This document shows, piece after piece, positions 19,953 through 28,842 of a DNA stretch of 64,000 nt. Location of the stretch: the NCBI RefSeq assembly GCF_017876775.1, contig NZ_JAGIOP010000002.1, forward strand, positions 992,001 to 1,056,000, in the 5' to 3' direction. A program made the position numbers and the translations under genes. Origin of the DNA: Mycolicibacterium lutetiense. Its GTDB lineage: Bacteria; Actinomycetota; Actinomycetes; Mycobacteriales; Mycobacteriaceae. The notes beneath the pieces are model-generated. The model worked only from the letters and a program-made list of their open reading frames with translations. It had not been told where the DNA came from and did not search any database. Every line of letters begins with the position of its first letter. Position 1 is the first letter of the stretch.

Positions 19953-20633
19953 GTGGAGATATTCACCGAGTACCGCGATCAGATCTTCGCGGCATTCTGG
20001 ATCACCATCCGGCTGACGATGTACTCCGCCGTCGGCGCATTGATCCTGGGCACGTTACTGGCGGCGATGCGGCTGGCACCGGTGCCGGTGCTGAACTGGC
20101 TCGGCACCATCTACGTGAACATCGTCCGTAACACCCCACTGACGCTGATCATCATCTTCTGCTCACTCGGGGTGGGGCAGACGTTGCGGATCACGCTGGC
20201 CGCGTCGGACTCGCCCACCTTCATCGTGGACAGCAACTTCCGCCTGGCCGTACTCGGATTGACGGTCTACACAGCATCTTTCGTGTGCGAGACGGTGCGG
20301 GCAGGGGTCAACACCGTGCCGATCGGCCAGGCCGAGGCGGCCCGTTCCCTTGGTCTGTCGTTCGCACAGAACCTGCGGTTGATCCTGCTACCACAAGCCT
20401 TTCGCGCGGTGATCCTGCCGTTGGGTTCAGTACTGATCGCCCTGACCAAGAACACCACCATCGCGTCGGCCATCGGTGTCGTTGAGGCGGCGTGGTTGAT
20501 GAAGACGATGACAGAGAACACCGCCGCACTGCTGACCGTCGGCATCATCTTCGCCGCCGGATTCGTCATCCTGACATTGCCGTTGGGTCTGCTGTTCGGT
20601 TGGCTCGGCAAGAGATTGGCGGTGCAGCGCTAG
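19953..20633 (+). CDS. gluC: glutamate-type ABC transporter permease 1
   Basis: This 226-residue inner-membrane permease of the HisMQ type has the EAA loop (GQAEAARSLGLSFAQNLRLILLPQA) that contacts the ATPase, and about five membrane helices. The GTG at 19953 gives a normal family N-terminus (VEIFTEYRDQIFAAFWITIR). The stop codon TAG is directly followed by the ATG of gluD. Confidence 0.92.
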   Translation: MEIFTEYRDQIFAAFWITIRLTMYSAVGALILGTLLAAMRLAPVPVLNWLGTIYVNIVRNTPLTLIIIFCSLGVGQTLRITLAASDSPTFIVDSNFRLAVLGLTVYTASFVCETVRAGVNTVPIGQAEAARSLGLSFAQNLRLILLPQAFRAVILPLGSVLIALTKNTTIASAIGVVEAAWLMKTMTENTAALLTVGIIFAAGFVILTLPLGLLFGWLGKRLAVQR

Positions 20634-21530
20634 ATGTCCAGCGCTTCGGTTCTCTTCGATGTACCAGGCCCCCGTGCCCGGGTGCGGAACTTTATCGTGG
20701 CCGTCCTGACCGTTGCGGTGACCGCAGTCATCATCGGCGTCGTGCTGTGGCGCTTCAACGAGAAGGGGCAACTCGACTGGGCCAAGTGGCAACCGTTCCT
20801 CACGGCCGATCTGTGGCGGACCTATCTACTGCCTGGCCTCCAAGGCACGCTGACCGCGGCTGCCCTGTCGATCGTGCTGGCACTCGCGCTGGGGTTCTTG
20901 CTCGGTGTCGGGCGGATGACGCCGGTGGCGTTCATCCGTTGGCCCTGCGCGGTGTTCGTCGAGTTCTTCCGCGCAGTACCAGTGCTGATCATGATGATCT
21001 TCAGCTTCGCGGCGTATGGGCTCGTCGACGGCGTGCCGTCGGAGTATCAGGCGCTGGCCGGCGTTGTCACCGGCCTGACTCTCTACAACGGCGCGGTGAT
21101 CGCCGAGATCATCCGGGCCGGGGTCCACTCTCTGCCACGGGGTCAGGTCGAGGCTGCGGCGTCACTCGGTCTGCGTTGGGGTTCGACGATGAGGCTCATC
21201 CAGCTGCCGCAGGCCATCACCTCGATGCTGCCGGTTCTGGTCTCACAGATGGTCGTGATCCTCAAGGACACCGCGATCGGCTATCAGATCACCTTTCTGG
21301 AGGTGGTGCGCCAGACCACCAACCTGGGCTCGACCTACCGCAACTATCTACCCGCGCTCATCGTCGTCGCATTGCTGTTGATCACGATCAACTTCGCGCT
21401 GTCTTCATTCGCCACCTGGTTGGAACGACGAATGCGTCGTTCCAGCCGTGGACCCGCGCCGCTGGAACCAGAGGCCGTCGAGCAGGAAGGCGCACCGGGC
21501 GCGCAGGTGCTGCACACCCAACGGGACTGA
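20634..21530 (+). CDS. gluD: glutamate-type ABC transporter permease 2
   Basis: The 298-residue second permease of the pair has an N-terminal cytoplasmic and membrane region, a periplasmic stretch (RFNEKGQLDWAKWQPFLTAD) and the HisMQ core with the EAA loop GQVEAAASLGLRWGSTMRLI. The C-terminal 45 residues are hydrophilic, rich in Arg, Glu and Pro, and look like an extra cytoplasmic tail. Its ATG abuts the gluC stop codon, so translation is coupled. It ends the operon, convergent with the WD40 gene. Confidence 0.92.
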   Translation: MSSASVLFDVPGPRARVRNFIVAVLTVAVTAVIIGVVLWRFNEKGQLDWAKWQPFLTADLWRTYLLPGLQGTLTAAALSIVLALALGFLLGVGRMTPVAFIRWPCAVFVEFFRAVPVLIMMIFSFAAYGLVDGVPSEYQALAGVVTGLTLYNGAVIAEIIRAGVHSLPRGQVEAAASLGLRWGSTMRLIQLPQAITSMLPVLVSQMVVILKDTAIGYQITFLEVVRQTTNLGSTYRNYLPALIVVALLLITINFALSSFATWLERRMRRSSRGPAPLEPEAVEQEGAPGAQVLHTQRD

Positions 21531-21558
21531 GAACCGGTTCTGAACGCGGACTCGTGCC

Positions 21559-22818
21559 TCAAATGTCCTTCAGGATAATGACCCGCGCGAACTGCTTCTC
21601 CTTCTCGTTCTCGCGGTAGGTCCCGAATGCCAATTTCTTGCCGTCGGAGGTGAAGGCAACATCGCCCGACGCATCGACTGGCGTTGACAGCGGAGGGAGT
21701 TGCCTACCGGTGCGGACATCCCAGAGATAGAAACCGTCGAACTGTCCGGCCGTGGCGAGCGTCCTGCCGTCCGGACTAAAGGCCGCGGACGTCGGCCCAG
21801 CGGGATGCTGCAGCGCAGGACCAATCTGCTGCCGCGAGGCGACTTCCCAAATTCGCACTGTCCCATCAAGACTCGCGGTGGCATACATTGATCCGTCAGA
21901 GCTGACCGCAGCGCCGAGCATGTTCTCATCCTGCCCGGTGTCGATGCGCCCGATCGACTCCCTGGTGTGGATGTTCCACAGGTCGACCGACGACCTCAGG
22001 TGTGCGCCCAGAACGGTACCGTCGGATGTCACGTCGATCAGGTTGTAGTTGTACGAGCGATTGCCCGGGATTTCCAACTGCCCGACGGACGCGCAGGTGT
22101 TGGCATCCCAGAGCGTGACCGCGTCGGCATATCCCGCGATGAGCAGTGTGTTACCCGCGGGGTCGAATTCAATGTCGTCGGCAAGGTCAGCTTGATCGAT
22201 CTTGCACGTCATACGTGCGGATGCCACCTCGTAGAGACGTATCCGTGCGCCCTTCCCCCCCAACTCCACCATCGGGTCGCAAGGTTCACTGGTTGCCAGA
22301 CAACCGGAGTCGAGCACCCCGAGCCGCTGGCCGTCCATGCTCAGCACGACGTGCTCCGGGCTCGGATCATTGATCGCAGTACCGACTTCCTGCGCTGTTG
22401 CGATGTTCCAGAATCTGATTTGACTGTGCTCACCGTCGATCGCAACTAGTTTGCCATCAGGCCGGAACCCAACCAGCACCCCGGGAATCTCACCCGGCCT
22501 GATCAACCCGGTGTCTGAGGTAGAGCGCTGGATGAACACGACGAGGCCGACGACGACGATCAGGACGGCCAGCAGTCCCGCACCGACCAAGATGATGCGG
22601 TTCCGCCCCCGCTGTGCTGCCGGAGTTCGAAGGCCCCTCGATTCACGTTGGCCTGGAAGTTCGCGATCGGGCACCCAGAATTGCCAGCCCGACGGGGCCG
22701 GTGGCCACGACGGATCAGGCCGCCAACCCTCAGGCGGATCCCAACCATCCGGAGGCACCGGCCAACCGGGTGGTGCGTTGAATCCCACAGTCGGATAGTC
22801 CCACGGAGTTTGCCGCAA
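21559..22818 (-). CDS. membrane-anchored WD40-repeat protein
   Basis: The 419-residue protein starts with a Trp/Pro-rich cytoplasmic segment (GWPVPPDGWDPPEGW), has one membrane helix (about 75-97) and a large outer domain with WD40-type blades, for example ISSDG/FSPDG followed by LDGTVRIWEVAS and LWDVRTG. It probably forms a beta-propeller scaffold outside the membrane; no enzyme motif is seen. The start is uncertain: the frame opens with a TTG that lacks a ribosome site, while a good leaderless ATG at 22828 is out of frame. It lies between gluD and recX and has no counterpart that I know in M. tuberculosis at this position. Confidence 0.72.
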   Translation of the reverse strand: MRQTPWDYPTVGFNAPPGWPVPPDGWDPPEGWRPDPSWPPAPSGWQFWVPDRELPGQRESRGLRTPAAQRGRNRIILVGAGLLAVLIVVVGLVVFIQRSTSDTGLIRPGEIPGVLVGFRPDGKLVAIDGEHSQIRFWNIATAQEVGTAINDPSPEHVVLSMDGQRLGVLDSGCLATSEPCDPMVELGGKGARIRLYEVASARMTCKIDQADLADDIEFDPAGNTLLIAGYADAVTLWDANTCASVGQLEIPGNRSYNYNLIDVTSDGTVLGAHLRSSVDLWNIHTRESIGRIDTGQDENMLGAAVSSDGSMYATASLDGTVRIWEVASRQQIGPALQHPAGPTSAAFSPDGRTLATAGQFDGFYLWDVRTGRQLPPLSTPVDASGDVAFTSDGKKLAFGTYRENEKEKQFARVIILKDI

Positions 22819-22857
22819 GGCGCGCCATCCGCAAAAATTAGCGACACAATGCGGCCG

Positions 22858-23421
22858 CTATACCCGGCGCCGCTCCCGCTCGCCGGCGAGCTCGTCCCTG
22901 ACCACGTCGAGGGCCATCGACTGGTGGTAGCCGCGACGAGCCAGCATGCCGACGAGCCGGCGGGTCACCTTCACGTCGCCGTCATCGGCGTCGAGGCGCT
23001 CCCGACGCAGCTTGTCGCGGACCAACTGCTCAGCCCGTTGCCGTTCGGCGGCCGGGTCGAGGTCGGCCAGCGCGGCGTCGATGACCTCGTTGTCCACACC
23101 CTTCTTGCGAAGCTCGACAGCCAAGGCGCGCTTGCCTTTTCCTGCGTTGGCATGGCGGGACCGCACCCATTGCTCGGCGAAGTCCTCATCATCGATCAGG
23201 CCTACTTCGGCAAGCCTGTTGAGGACCTTGGCGCTGAGATCTTCTTCGTAACCCCGTTTGGTGAGCTGTTCGGTCAACTCGGCGCGGGTGCGGGCCCGCA
23301 CGGTGAGCAGGCGCAGGCAGACATTCTTGGCCTGCTCCTCGCGTTTGCGAGGATCCTGCGTCTGCTCCCCCTCGGGCTTACCCGACGGCTCAGAAGTCAA
23401 CCGGGGCGGGAAGGACGTCAT
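22858..23421 (-). CDS. recX: recombination regulator RecX
   Basis: RecX binds inside the RecA filament and inhibits strand exchange and coprotease activity. The 187-residue protein shows the three-helix repeats of the family ([34 protein letters not shown] and [20 protein letters not shown]). Its start overlaps the recA stop codon by 32 nt, the usual recA-recX coupling in mycobacteria, so it shares the DNA-damage promoters of recA. Confidence 0.96.
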   Translation of the reverse strand: MTSFPPRLTSEPSGKPEGEQTQDPRKREEQAKNVCLRLLTVRARTRAELTEQLTKRGYEEDLSAKVLNRLAEVGLIDDEDFAEQWVRSRHANAGKGKRALAVELRKKGVDNEVIDAALADLDPAAERQRAEQLVRDKLRRERLDADDGDVKVTRRLVGMLARRGYHQSMALDVVRDELAGERERRRV

Positions 23422-24445
23422 CAGCCTTCACCTCGGCGGTCACGACAGCACCGATGCCGAGCTTTTCCTTGATCTTCTTCTCGATCTCGTTCGCGGCATC
23501 GGGGTTCTCCAGCAGGAACTTGCGGGCGTTCTCCTTGCCCTGACCCAGCTGCTCACCCTCATAGGTGAACCAGGAGCCGGACTTGCGGATGAAGCCGTGC
23601 TCGACACCCATATCAATCAGCGAGCCTTCGCGGCTGATGCCGTGGCCGTACAGGATGTCGAACTCGGCCTGCTTGAACGGCGGCGACACCTTGTTCTTGA
23701 CGACCTTGACGCGGGTCCGGTTACCGACCGCGTCGGTGCCGTCCTTGAGCGTCTCGATGCGGCGGACATCGAGGCGGACCGAAGCGTAGAACTTCAAAGC
23801 CTTACCGCCCGTGGTGGTTTCGGGTGAGCCGAACATCACGCCGATCTTCTCGCGGAGCTGGTTGATGAAGATCGCGGTGGTGCCCGAGTTGTTCAGCGCA
23901 CCGGTCATCTTGCGCAGCGCCTGGCTCATCAGGCGGGCCTGCAGACCGACGTGGCTGTCACCCATCTCACCCTCGATCTCGGCGCGGGGCACCAGGGCCG
24001 CCACCGAGTCGATCACCAGGATGTCCAGTGCACCCGAGCGCACCAGCATGTCGGCGATCTCCAGCGCCTGCTCACCGGTGTCGGGCTGGCTCACCAGCAG
24101 TGAATCGGTGTCCACACCGAGCTTCTTGGCGTAGTCGGGATCGAGCGCATGCTCGGCGTCGATGAACGCCGCGATGCCGCCGGCAGCCTGGGCGTTGGCC
24201 ACCGCGTGCAACGCGACAGTCGTCTTACCCGAGGATTCCGGGCCGTAGATCTCGACCACGCGGCCGCGCGGCAGGCCGCCGATGCCGAGGGCCACGTCCA
24301 GGGAGATCGAACCCGTGGGAATGACGGAGATCGGCTGGCGCACCTCTTCGCCGAGGCGCATCACCGAACCTTTACCGAAGTTCTTGTCGATCTGGGCCAT
24401 CGCCAGTTCGAGCGCTTTTTCGCGATCAGGTGCCTGTTGCGCCAT
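23390..24445 (-). CDS. recA: recombinase RecA (no intein)
   Basis: RecA catalyses homologous strand exchange and triggers LexA self-cleavage. The 351-residue product is uninterrupted and contains Walker A GPESSGKT (68-75), Walker [12 protein letters not shown], loop L1 EIEGEMGD and loop L2 region [20 protein letters not shown]. There is no intein, unlike the M. tuberculosis recA gene. The ATG follows GGAGAGG. Upstream lie a RecA-NDp promoter and, further out, an SOS box, matching the dual control known for mycobacterial recA. Confidence 0.99.
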   Translation of the reverse strand: MAQQAPDREKALELAMAQIDKNFGKGSVMRLGEEVRQPISVIPTGSISLDVALGIGGLPRGRVVEIYGPESSGKTTVALHAVANAQAAGGIAAFIDAEHALDPDYAKKLGVDTDSLLVSQPDTGEQALEIADMLVRSGALDILVIDSVAALVPRAEIEGEMGDSHVGLQARLMSQALRKMTGALNNSGTTAIFINQLREKIGVMFGSPETTTGGKALKFYASVRLDVRRIETLKDGTDAVGNRTRVKVVKNKVSPPFKQAEFDILYGHGISREGSLIDMGVEHGFIRKSGSWFTYEGEQLGQGKENARKFLLENPDAANEIEKKIKEKLGIGAVVTAEVKADDVLPAPVDF

Positions 24446-24499
24446 GATGGTGCCTCTCCGAGTAGTCGTGTTGACCGGTGTTCCGATCGGTTGGCCGTG

Positions 24500-24522
24500 A
24501 CGCTAGAACAGGCCACCGACAA
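24500..24522 (-). promoter_or_regulatory. RecA-NDp promoter of recA
   Basis: On the minus strand TTGTCGGTG is followed by 8 nt and TAGCGT, an exact match to the RecA-NDp consensus. Transcription should begin near 24493, about 48 nt before the recA ATG. Confidence 0.9.
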
Positions 24523-24547
24523 GTCGGTCGAACACCACCCACAGTAG

Positions 24548-24563
24548 ACGAACATCTGTTCGA
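24548..24563. promoter_or_regulatory. SOS (LexA) box upstream of recA
   Basis: ACGAACATCTGTTCGA (TCGAACAGATGTTCGT on the other strand) fits TCGAAC-N4-GTTCGA at 11 of 12 positions. It controls the second, LexA-dependent recA promoter and is also within 85 nt of the divergent hypA start codon. Confidence 0.9.
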
Positions 24564-24645
24564 TTCAAGTAGACACGCCGTGCCCGCGGCGAGACGGGCC
24601 TATCGTGAGAGCATCTGGCCCGCGCAGCCCATAGCGGGGGTAGCG

Positions 24646-24975
24646 ATGCACGAGATGGCGATCACCCAGAGCGTTGTCGACGCGGTGTGCGAGCACGCCG
24701 CAGGCCGGCGTGTGCACAGCGTGAAGCTCGAGGTGGGCGCCTTGTGCGCGGTCGTCCCGGACTCCATGCTCTTCTGCTTCGACCTGGTCACCCAGGGCAC
24801 GGTGGCCGACGGCGCCCGCCTCGACCTCGACATCCATCCCGGCGCGGCACACTGCCGCAGCTGCGGGGCACGGTTCGACCTGCCCGATCTCATCCTGCTG
24901 TGCCCGTGCGGAAGCGCCGACGTCGAGGTGACCGCCGGCCGGGAACTGCGGATTCTCTCGATGGAAGTGAGCTGA
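24646..24975 (+). CDS. hypA: hydrogenase nickel-insertion protein HypA
   Basis: HypA delivers nickel, with HypB, to the hydrogenase large subunit. The 109-residue protein starts MHEMAI, where Met1-His2 form part of the nickel site, and has a structural zinc site made by Cys70, Cys73, Cys86 and Cys88 (CRSC and CPC). I chose the ATG at 24646, preceded by GCGGGGG; the frame extends upstream without similarity. It is divergent from recA and 1 nt from hypB. A possible -10 box TATCGT lies at 24601-24606. Confidence 0.96.
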   Translation: MHEMAITQSVVDAVCEHAAGRRVHSVKLEVGALCAVVPDSMLFCFDLVTQGTVADGARLDLDIHPGAAHCRSCGARFDLPDLILLCPCGSADVEVTAGRELRILSMEVS

Positions 24976-24976
24976 C

Positions 24977-25813
24977 ATGTGCGCAACCTGCGGCTGCGGC
25001 CAGGACGGGGCCATCATCACCCTCGCCGGTCACGATCACCCGCACCAGCATTCCCACCCGCATCCCCACGACCACTCCCACGAGGCCCACGAACACGAGG
25101 GCCATGAGCAGGGCCACGAACACCAGGCGTCCGTTCAGACCATCTCCCTGGAACAGAAAGTGCTGGCCAAGAACGATCTTATCGCCGAACAGAACCGGCA
25201 GTGGCTGGCCGAGCGCGGCATCGCGGCCTTCAACGTCACCAGCTCGCCCGGCGCGGGTAAGACCACTCTGCTCGAACGCACGATCCGCGACCTGCACCGC
25301 ACCCGGCCGATCGCGGTTATCGAAGGCGACCAGGAGACCCTGCTCGACGCCGAACGGATCCGGGCTGCCGGCGCTCGAGCGGTCCAGGTCAACACCGGGG
25401 CCGGCTGTCATCTGGATGCGGCCATGGTCAGGCGTGCCCTGGAGACGCTCGATCCCGCGCCCGGGACTCTGCTGTTCATCGAAAATGTCGGCAATCTGGT
25501 TTGCCCCGCATTGTTCGACCTGGGTGAGCGCAGCAAGGTCGTGGTCGTCTCGGTGACCGAAGGCGCGGACAAGCCGCTGAAGTACCCGCACATGTTCGCG
25601 GCCGCGGGTCTGGTGATCCTCAACAAGACCGACCTGCTGCCCTATGTCGATTTCGAAATCGAAACCTGTTGCAGCCATGCCCGATCCGTCAATCCCGGGG
25701 TGACGATCGTGGCGACTTCGGCCACCAGGGGGGATGGACTGCCAGCCTGGTACCGCTGGCTTGACTCAGCCGTCGAGGTCCCACCCGTTGACAACGCTAG
25801 CCACCCGGAGTAA
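24977..25813 (+). CDS. hypB: hydrogenase nickel-incorporation GTPase HypB
   Basis: HypB is the GTPase that drives nickel transfer from HypA to the large subunit. The 278-residue protein carries an N-terminal CATCGC metal motif, a histidine-rich stretch (14 His between residues 19 and 49) likely to store nickel, the P-loop SSPGAGKTT (89-97), and a C-terminal NKTDLLPY guanine-specificity motif. It starts right after hypA. Both genes precede the structural genes, with an 86-nt gap to hhyS. Confidence 0.96.
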   Translation: MCATCGCGQDGAIITLAGHDHPHQHSHPHPHDHSHEAHEHEGHEQGHEHQASVQTISLEQKVLAKNDLIAEQNRQWLAERGIAAFNVTSSPGAGKTTLLERTIRDLHRTRPIAVIEGDQETLLDAERIRAAGARAVQVNTGAGCHLDAAMVRRALETLDPAPGTLLFIENVGNLVCPALFDLGERSKVVVVSVTEGADKPLKYPHMFAAAGLVILNKTDLLPYVDFEIETCCSHARSVNPGVTIVATSATRGDGLPAWYRWLDSAVEVPPVDNASHPE

Positions 25814-25864
25814 ACCCAAATTTCAGCGCCGGAAAAAATGGCGTGCGTCTGAATCGAGACGTTG

Positions 25865-25877
25865 GGGCTCACAGCCC
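25865..25877. repeat. inverted repeat upstream of hhyS
   Basis: GGGCT-CAC-AGCCC is a perfect 5-bp inverted repeat 23 nt before the hhyS ATG. It may be an operator or a small hairpin. It does not fit the DosR box spacing, so no regulator is assigned. Confidence 0.35.
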
Positions 25878-25899
25878 GGGCCCCGGAAAGCTGTGACCT

Positions 25900-26955
25900 A
25901 TGCCAACCGAGGCAGCAGTCAAAGCAGAAGAGACGCTGATCCACGTGCTGTGGATCAACGCCGGTCTGAGTTGTGATGGCGATTCGGTGGCGTTGACTGC
26001 CGCCACCCAGCCGAGCATCGAGGAGATCGCCCTGGGGGCGCTCCCCGGCCTGCCCAAGATCGCCATCCATTGGCCCCTGATCGACTTCGAGTGCGGGCCC
26101 ACCGGAGGTGCCGACGATTTTCTCGCCTGGTTCTTCAAAGCCGACCGCGGCGAACTGGATCCGTTCGTCCTGGTCGTCGAGGGATCGATTCCGAACGAGC
26201 AACTCAAGAGCGAAGGCTATTGGTGCGGATTCGGTAACAACCCCGCCACCAATCAGCCGATGACCACCAGCGAATGGCTGGATCGGCTCACCCCCAAAGC
26301 CACGGCCGTGGTGGCCGTGGGCACCTGCGCCACCTACGGCGGGATTCACGCCATGGCAGGCAATCCGACCGGAGCCATGGGGGTGCCCGACTATCTGGGT
26401 TGGGACTGGAAGAGCAAGGCGGGCATTCCGATCGTCTGTGTCCCGGGTTGCCCCATCCAGCCCGACAATCTCTCCGAGACGTTGACCTACCTGCTCTACA
26501 TGGCTACCGACCAGGCGCCGATGATCCCCCTCGACGAGGCGTTGCGGCCCCGATGGCTGTTCGGCAACACCGTGCACGAAGGCTGTGACCGGGCCGGTTA
26601 CTACGAGCAGGGCGACTTCGCGACCGAGTACGGATCACCGAAATGCATCGTGAAACTGGGTTGTTGGGGCCCGGTAGTGAAATGCAATGTGCCCAAGCGG
26701 GGTTGGATCAACGGCATCGGCGGCTGCCCGAACGTCGGCGGCATCTGCATCGGATGCACGATGCCCGGGTTTCCGGACAAGTTCATGCCGTTCATGGATG
26801 AGCCTCCGGGCGGCAAGGTGTCCACCACGGCGTCGATGATGTACGGGTCGGTGATCCGCAACCTGCGCCGCGTCACCGGACAAACCGTCGACAAAGAGCC
26901 CAAATGGCGCCACCGCGGGACGAAGCTGGAGACCGGAGCCACCCGCACCTGGTAG
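25900..26955 (+). CDS. hhyS: [NiFe]-hydrogenase group 1h small subunit
   Basis: This 351-residue electron-transfer subunit of an actinobacterial high-affinity hydrogenase should carry three Fe-S clusters. The first motif is CDGD instead of CxxC, so the proximal cluster is probably held by Cys25, Asp28, Cys143 and Cys184, as described for the Ralstonia eutropha actinobacterial-type enzyme. The distal cluster is likely His226, Cys229, Cys249 and Cys255. Cys262, Cys276, Cys283 and Cys286 would give a four-cysteine medial cluster. There is no Tat signal and no C-terminal membrane helix, so the enzyme assembles inside the cell. Location near recA matches Hhy (Hyd2) of M. smegmatis. Confidence 0.95.
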   Translation: MPTEAAVKAEETLIHVLWINAGLSCDGDSVALTAATQPSIEEIALGALPGLPKIAIHWPLIDFECGPTGGADDFLAWFFKADRGELDPFVLVVEGSIPNEQLKSEGYWCGFGNNPATNQPMTTSEWLDRLTPKATAVVAVGTCATYGGIHAMAGNPTGAMGVPDYLGWDWKSKAGIPIVCVPGCPIQPDNLSETLTYLLYMATDQAPMIPLDEALRPRWLFGNTVHEGCDRAGYYEQGDFATEYGSPKCIVKLGCWGPVVKCNVPKRGWINGIGGCPNVGGICIGCTMPGFPDKFMPFMDEPPGGKVSTTASMMYGSVIRNLRRVTGQTVDKEPKWRHRGTKLETGATRTW

Positions 26956-27042
26956 CCCCAGTCCCCCTGCCGCCCAACACTGTCGACACACCGGACATCG
27001 ACACCTTCGGTATCGCAGCGCATTCCATGAAAGAGAAGTTCG

Positions 27043-28839
27043 ATGACGACCACAATTCCCGGACCCGCACAGGCGAAGCGCCAACCAGGTCAGCTGGTGG
27101 AGATGTCGTGGGATCCGATCACCCGAATCGTCGGCAGCCTCGGGATCTACACCAAGATCGACTTCGACAACCGCGAGGTCGTCGAATGCCACAGCACGTC
27201 CTCGATCTTCCGTGGCTATTCGATCTTCATGAAGGGCAAGGACCCGCGCGACGCGCACTTCATCACCAGTCGCATCTGCGGGATCTGCGGCGACAATCAC
27301 GCCACCTGCTCGTGCTACTGCCAGAACATGGCCTACGGGGTCAAGCCCCCGCACCTCGGTGAGTGGCTGATCAATCTCGGTGAGGCCGCCGAGTACATGT
27401 TCGACCACAACATCTTCCAGGAGAACCTGGTCAGCGTGGACTACTGCGAGAAGATGGTGGCCGAGACCAATCCGAGCGTCCTGGCCAAGGCGGAGAACAC
27501 CGCCGCGCCCCACGCCGACGCCCACGGATACCGCACGATCGCCGACATCATGCGTGCCCTCAACCCGTTCACCGGCGAGTTCTACCGGGAGGCGCTACAG
27601 GTCAGCCGTTGGACCCGCGAGATGTTCTGTCTGATGGAAGGTCGCCATGTCCATCCGTCCACGTTGTACCCCGGTGGCATCGGCACCAGCGCCACCGTGC
27701 AGTTGATGACGGACTACATGACGCGGCTGATGCGCTACATCGAGTTCATGAAGAAGGTCGTGCCGATGCATGACGACCTGTTCGACTTCTTCTACGAGGC
27801 GCTCCCCGGCTATGACAAGGTCGGCCTGCGCAGGACCCTGCTCGGCTGCTGGGGCTCGTTCCAGGACCCCGCGGTGTGCAACTTCGCCTACAAGGACATG
27901 GAGCGCTGGGGCGACGCCATGTTCGTCACCCCGGGCGTCGTCGTGGACGGCAAGCTGCTCACCCATTCCTTGGTGGACATCAATTTGGGAATCCGAATTC
28001 TGTTGGGCCACAGTTATTACGAGGACTGGTCAGATCAGGAGATGTTCGTCAGGACTGATCCGCTGGGCAATCCGATCGACCGGCGGCACCCGTGGAACCA
28101 GCACACCAACCCCCGGCCGCAGAAGCGGGACTTCGACGAGAGCTACAGCTGGGTGATGTCGCCGCGGTGGTACGACGGCAAGGACCACCTGGCACTGGAC
28201 ACCGGTGGTGGCGCGCTGGCCCGGATGTGGTCCACCGCGCTGGCCGGGCTCGTCGACATCGGCTACGTGAAAGCCACCGGCAGCAGTGTGCAGATCAACC
28301 TGCCGAAGACCGCCCTGCGGGGACCCGTCGAGTTCGAATGGAAGATTCCGCCCCAGGGCAGCAACACTATCGAACGCAATCGGGCCCGCACCTACTTCCA
28401 GGCCTACGCCGCGGCGTGTGCACTGCACTTCGCCGAGCAGGCCCTGGGCGAGATCCGGGCCGGCCGCACCAAGACCTGGGAGCGCTTCGAGGTTCCCGAC
28501 GAGGGCATCGGGTGCGGGTTCACCGAGGCGGTGCGTGGTGTGCTCAGCCATCACATGGTGATCCGGGACGGCAAGATCGCCAACTACCACCCGTATCCGC
28601 CGACCCCGTGGAACGCCAGTCCCCGCGACTCTTACGGCACGCCCGGGCCGTACGAGGATGCGGTACAGGGCCAGCCGATCTTCGAGGAGAACGACCGGGA
28701 GCACTTCAAGGGCATCGACGTGATGCGCACGGTGCGCAGTTTCGACCCGTGCCTGCCGTGTGGCGTCCACATGTATCTGGGCGAGGGAAAATCACTGGAA
28801 CTGTTGCACTCCCCCACCCAAGCAGCCACCGGGGAATGA
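27043..28839 (+). CDS. hhyL: [NiFe]-hydrogenase group 1h large subunit
   Basis: The 598-residue catalytic subunit oxidises H2 at a Ni-Fe site. Its nickel ligands are Cys79 and Cys82 (RICGICGDNH) and Cys570 and Cys573 (DPCLPC). The maturation protease should cut after His576 (DPCLPCGVH), removing a 22-residue tail. The ATG follows AAAGAGAAG. It lies 87 nt after hhyS. Enzymes of this group in mycobacteria and streptomycetes scavenge atmospheric H2 to feed the respiratory chain during starvation; that role here is inferred from family membership. Confidence 0.97.
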   Translation: MTTTIPGPAQAKRQPGQLVEMSWDPITRIVGSLGIYTKIDFDNREVVECHSTSSIFRGYSIFMKGKDPRDAHFITSRICGICGDNHATCSCYCQNMAYGVKPPHLGEWLINLGEAAEYMFDHNIFQENLVSVDYCEKMVAETNPSVLAKAENTAAPHADAHGYRTIADIMRALNPFTGEFYREALQVSRWTREMFCLMEGRHVHPSTLYPGGIGTSATVQLMTDYMTRLMRYIEFMKKVVPMHDDLFDFFYEALPGYDKVGLRRTLLGCWGSFQDPAVCNFAYKDMERWGDAMFVTPGVVVDGKLLTHSLVDINLGIRILLGHSYYEDWSDQEMFVRTDPLGNPIDRRHPWNQHTNPRPQKRDFDESYSWVMSPRWYDGKDHLALDTGGGALARMWSTALAGLVDIGYVKATGSSVQINLPKTALRGPVEFEWKIPPQGSNTIERNRARTYFQAYAAACALHFAEQALGEIRAGRTKTWERFEVPDEGIGCGFTEAVRGVLSHHMVIRDGKIANYHPYPPTPWNASPRDSYGTPGPYEDAVQGQPIFEENDREHFKGIDVMRTVRSFDPCLPCGVHMYLGEGKSLELLHSPTQAATGE

Positions 28840-28842
28840 CGC

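Noticed and set aside
23390-24445. Intein in recA
   Set aside because: The frame is 351 residues, continuous, with normal spacing between all RecA motifs.
25855-25885. DosR box upstream of hhyS
   Set aside because: The inverted repeat has a 3-nt spacer and GGGCT/AGCCC arms rather than the GGGACT-N2-AGTCCC core, so the fit is poor even though hypoxic control would make sense.
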